DNA from: Patescibacteria group bacterium
Lineage (GTDB): Bacteria; Patescibacteriota; Minisyncoccia; Minisyncoccales; GWA2-46-15
Reading direction: 5' to 3'
DNA: 5,644 bases
Assembly: GCA_018895125.1 (NCBI GenBank)
Contig: JAHIOR010000049.1
Location: forward strand, 1-5,644
The notes beneath the pieces are model-generated. The model had not been told where the DNA came from. It searched no databases and was given only the letters and a program-made list of their open reading frames with translations. The position numbers and the translations under genes are program-made. Below, one piece after another: positions 5,440 through 5,644 of this stretch. How positions within the stretch are numbered: the first letter of the stretch is position 1; each line of letters begins with the position of its first letter.

Positions 5440-5495
5440 GACATTTCAGTGCCAAAAAGGTAAAAATAAATTACAATATTCTTTAAAAGTATTTC

Positions 5496-5514
5496 GTTCC
5501 GCTTGTAGCGGAAC
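5496..5514. repeat. Inverted repeat, 7 bp, five-base loop
   Basis: GTTCCGC (5496-5502) pairs perfectly with GCGGAAC (5508-5514). This is a G+C-rich stem in otherwise A/T-rich DNA. It is two bases from the next hairpin and no T run follows. Confidence 0.8.
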
Positions 5515-5516
5515 AA

Positions 5517-5538
5517 CTAAAGGAGTAGCCTCCTTTAG
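5517..5538. repeat. Inverted repeat, 9 bp, four-base loop
   Basis: CTAAAGGAG (5517-5525) pairs perfectly with CTCCTTTAG (5530-5538) around loop TAGC. The two neighbouring hairpins at 5496-5538 are nearly back to back and could stack as one structured element. Confidence 0.85.
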
Positions 5539-5545
5539 AATCCTC

Positions 5546-5582
5546 GTTATCTGTCCCTTAATAATAAAAAGAACCAGATAAC
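5546..5582. repeat. Inverted repeat, 8 bp, 21-base A/T-rich loop
   Basis: GTTATCTG (5546-5553) pairs perfectly with CAGATAAC (5575-5582). The right arm ends six bases before the tRNA-like sequence at 5589, so it could be part of its 5' flank. Confidence 0.65.
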
Positions 5583-5588
5583 TAACAG

Positions 5589-5644
5589 GGGCGGTTAGCT
5601 CAGTGGGTTGAAAGCTTTATTGCTTTCAACGGGCGATTAAAAAT
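5589..5644 (+). other. tRNA-like 5' half, incomplete or broken, cut by the window edge
   Basis: GGGCGGT (possible acceptor strand), TA, GCTC and the D-loop-like AGTGGG (5589-5607) read like the start of a bacterial tRNA, and GGGCGGTTAGCTC resembles valine tRNAs. After that the match weakens: instead of a clear GAGC and an anticodon arm, the sequence forms a 9-bp hairpin at 5607-5630 and then GGGCGATTA, which repeats the acceptor start with one mismatch. No anticodon, T arm or 3' acceptor strand is visible before the window ends. It may be a tRNA with an unusual insertion, a decayed tRNA fragment, or chance similarity, so I do not call a tRNA gene. Confidence 0.4.
5607..5630. repeat. Inverted repeat, 9 bp, six-base loop, inside the tRNA-like sequence
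   Basis: GTTGAAAGC (5607-5615) pairs perfectly with GCTTTCAAC (5622-5630). It begins exactly where the tRNA-like D-loop stops matching, and has the same style as the other hairpins of this region. Confidence 0.8.

Larger units (their letters stand above)
5275..5588. other. Gene-poor, hairpin-rich intergenic region
   Basis: Apart from the possible mini-ORF I see no protein gene here. The region is A/T-rich and carries a run of separate inverted repeats, listed individually, whose sequences are unrelated to one another. The only A/T-rich stretch without a clear hairpin is about 5441-5495. None of the hairpins is followed by a proper T run on either strand, so they do not look like ordinary terminators. 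A promoter for the - strand gene is placed at 5374-5382. Confidence 0.7.

Noticed and set aside
5421..5538. Intrinsic terminators
   Set aside because: The stems at 5421-5439, 5496-5514 and 5517-5538 have no T run after them on either strand.
5336..5630. CRISPR array
   Set aside because: The inverted repeats differ in sequence and length and there are no regularly spaced identical direct repeats.
5589..5644. Complete tRNA-Val gene
   Set aside because: Only the acceptor 5' strand and part of the D arm can be matched; no anticodon arm is seen and the window ends too early.

Overview
The window looks like a piece of a low-G+C bacterial chromosome, most likely from the Candidate Phyla Radiation (Patescibacteria, Parcubacteria-like). 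The reasons are indirect. Most genes start without a Shine-Dalgarno sequence, the intergenic DNA is A/T-rich, rplJ-rplL stands alone without rplK-rplA directly upstream, and several proteins are small or divergent. All genes read through with standard bacterial codons. The lineage is an inference and no marker here proves it.

Left part, + strand. The window opens inside mltG, which encodes the endolytic murein transglycosylase; only the C-terminal 222 residues are visible. A DJ-1/PfpI-superfamily gene follows 17 bases later, probably co-transcribed, and a short hairpin with a T run ends the pair. Next comes a self-contained unit: a promoter with an extended -10, the strongest Shine-Dalgarno site of the window, a gene for an unrecognised secreted lipoprotein, and a strong intrinsic terminator. 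Its base composition is clearly richer in G+C than its neighbours, which suggests acquired DNA.

Middle part, + strand. A TTGACA promoter drives rplJ-rplL (ribosomal stalk proteins L10 and L7/L12). The 5' leader is a recognisable L10 autoregulatory leader with a kink-turn-like tandem G-A hairpin. It ends in a terminator hairpin that shares bases with the leader's closing helix, which is the layout of transcription attenuation. A hairpin terminator after rplL also serves the convergent gene on the other strand.

Right part, - strand. A 665-residue membrane protein combines a PP2C/PPM-like N-terminal domain that has lost its metal-binding signature motifs, a basic linker, one membrane segment, a coiled-coil-like region and a C-terminal region that reads like a beta-propeller. 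It probably links the cytoplasm to the cell surface. Its first eight codons are duplicated, almost perfectly, 59 bases upstream, where they form a closed 10-residue mini-ORF.

The last ~310 bases hold no convincing protein gene. They contain a dense series of unrelated short hairpins, one perfect 12-base palindrome at the putative promoter of the membrane-protein gene, and at the right edge a tRNA-like 5' half that runs into another hairpin before the window ends. This region, the mini-ORF and the pseudo-phosphatase gene are the least explained parts of the window.
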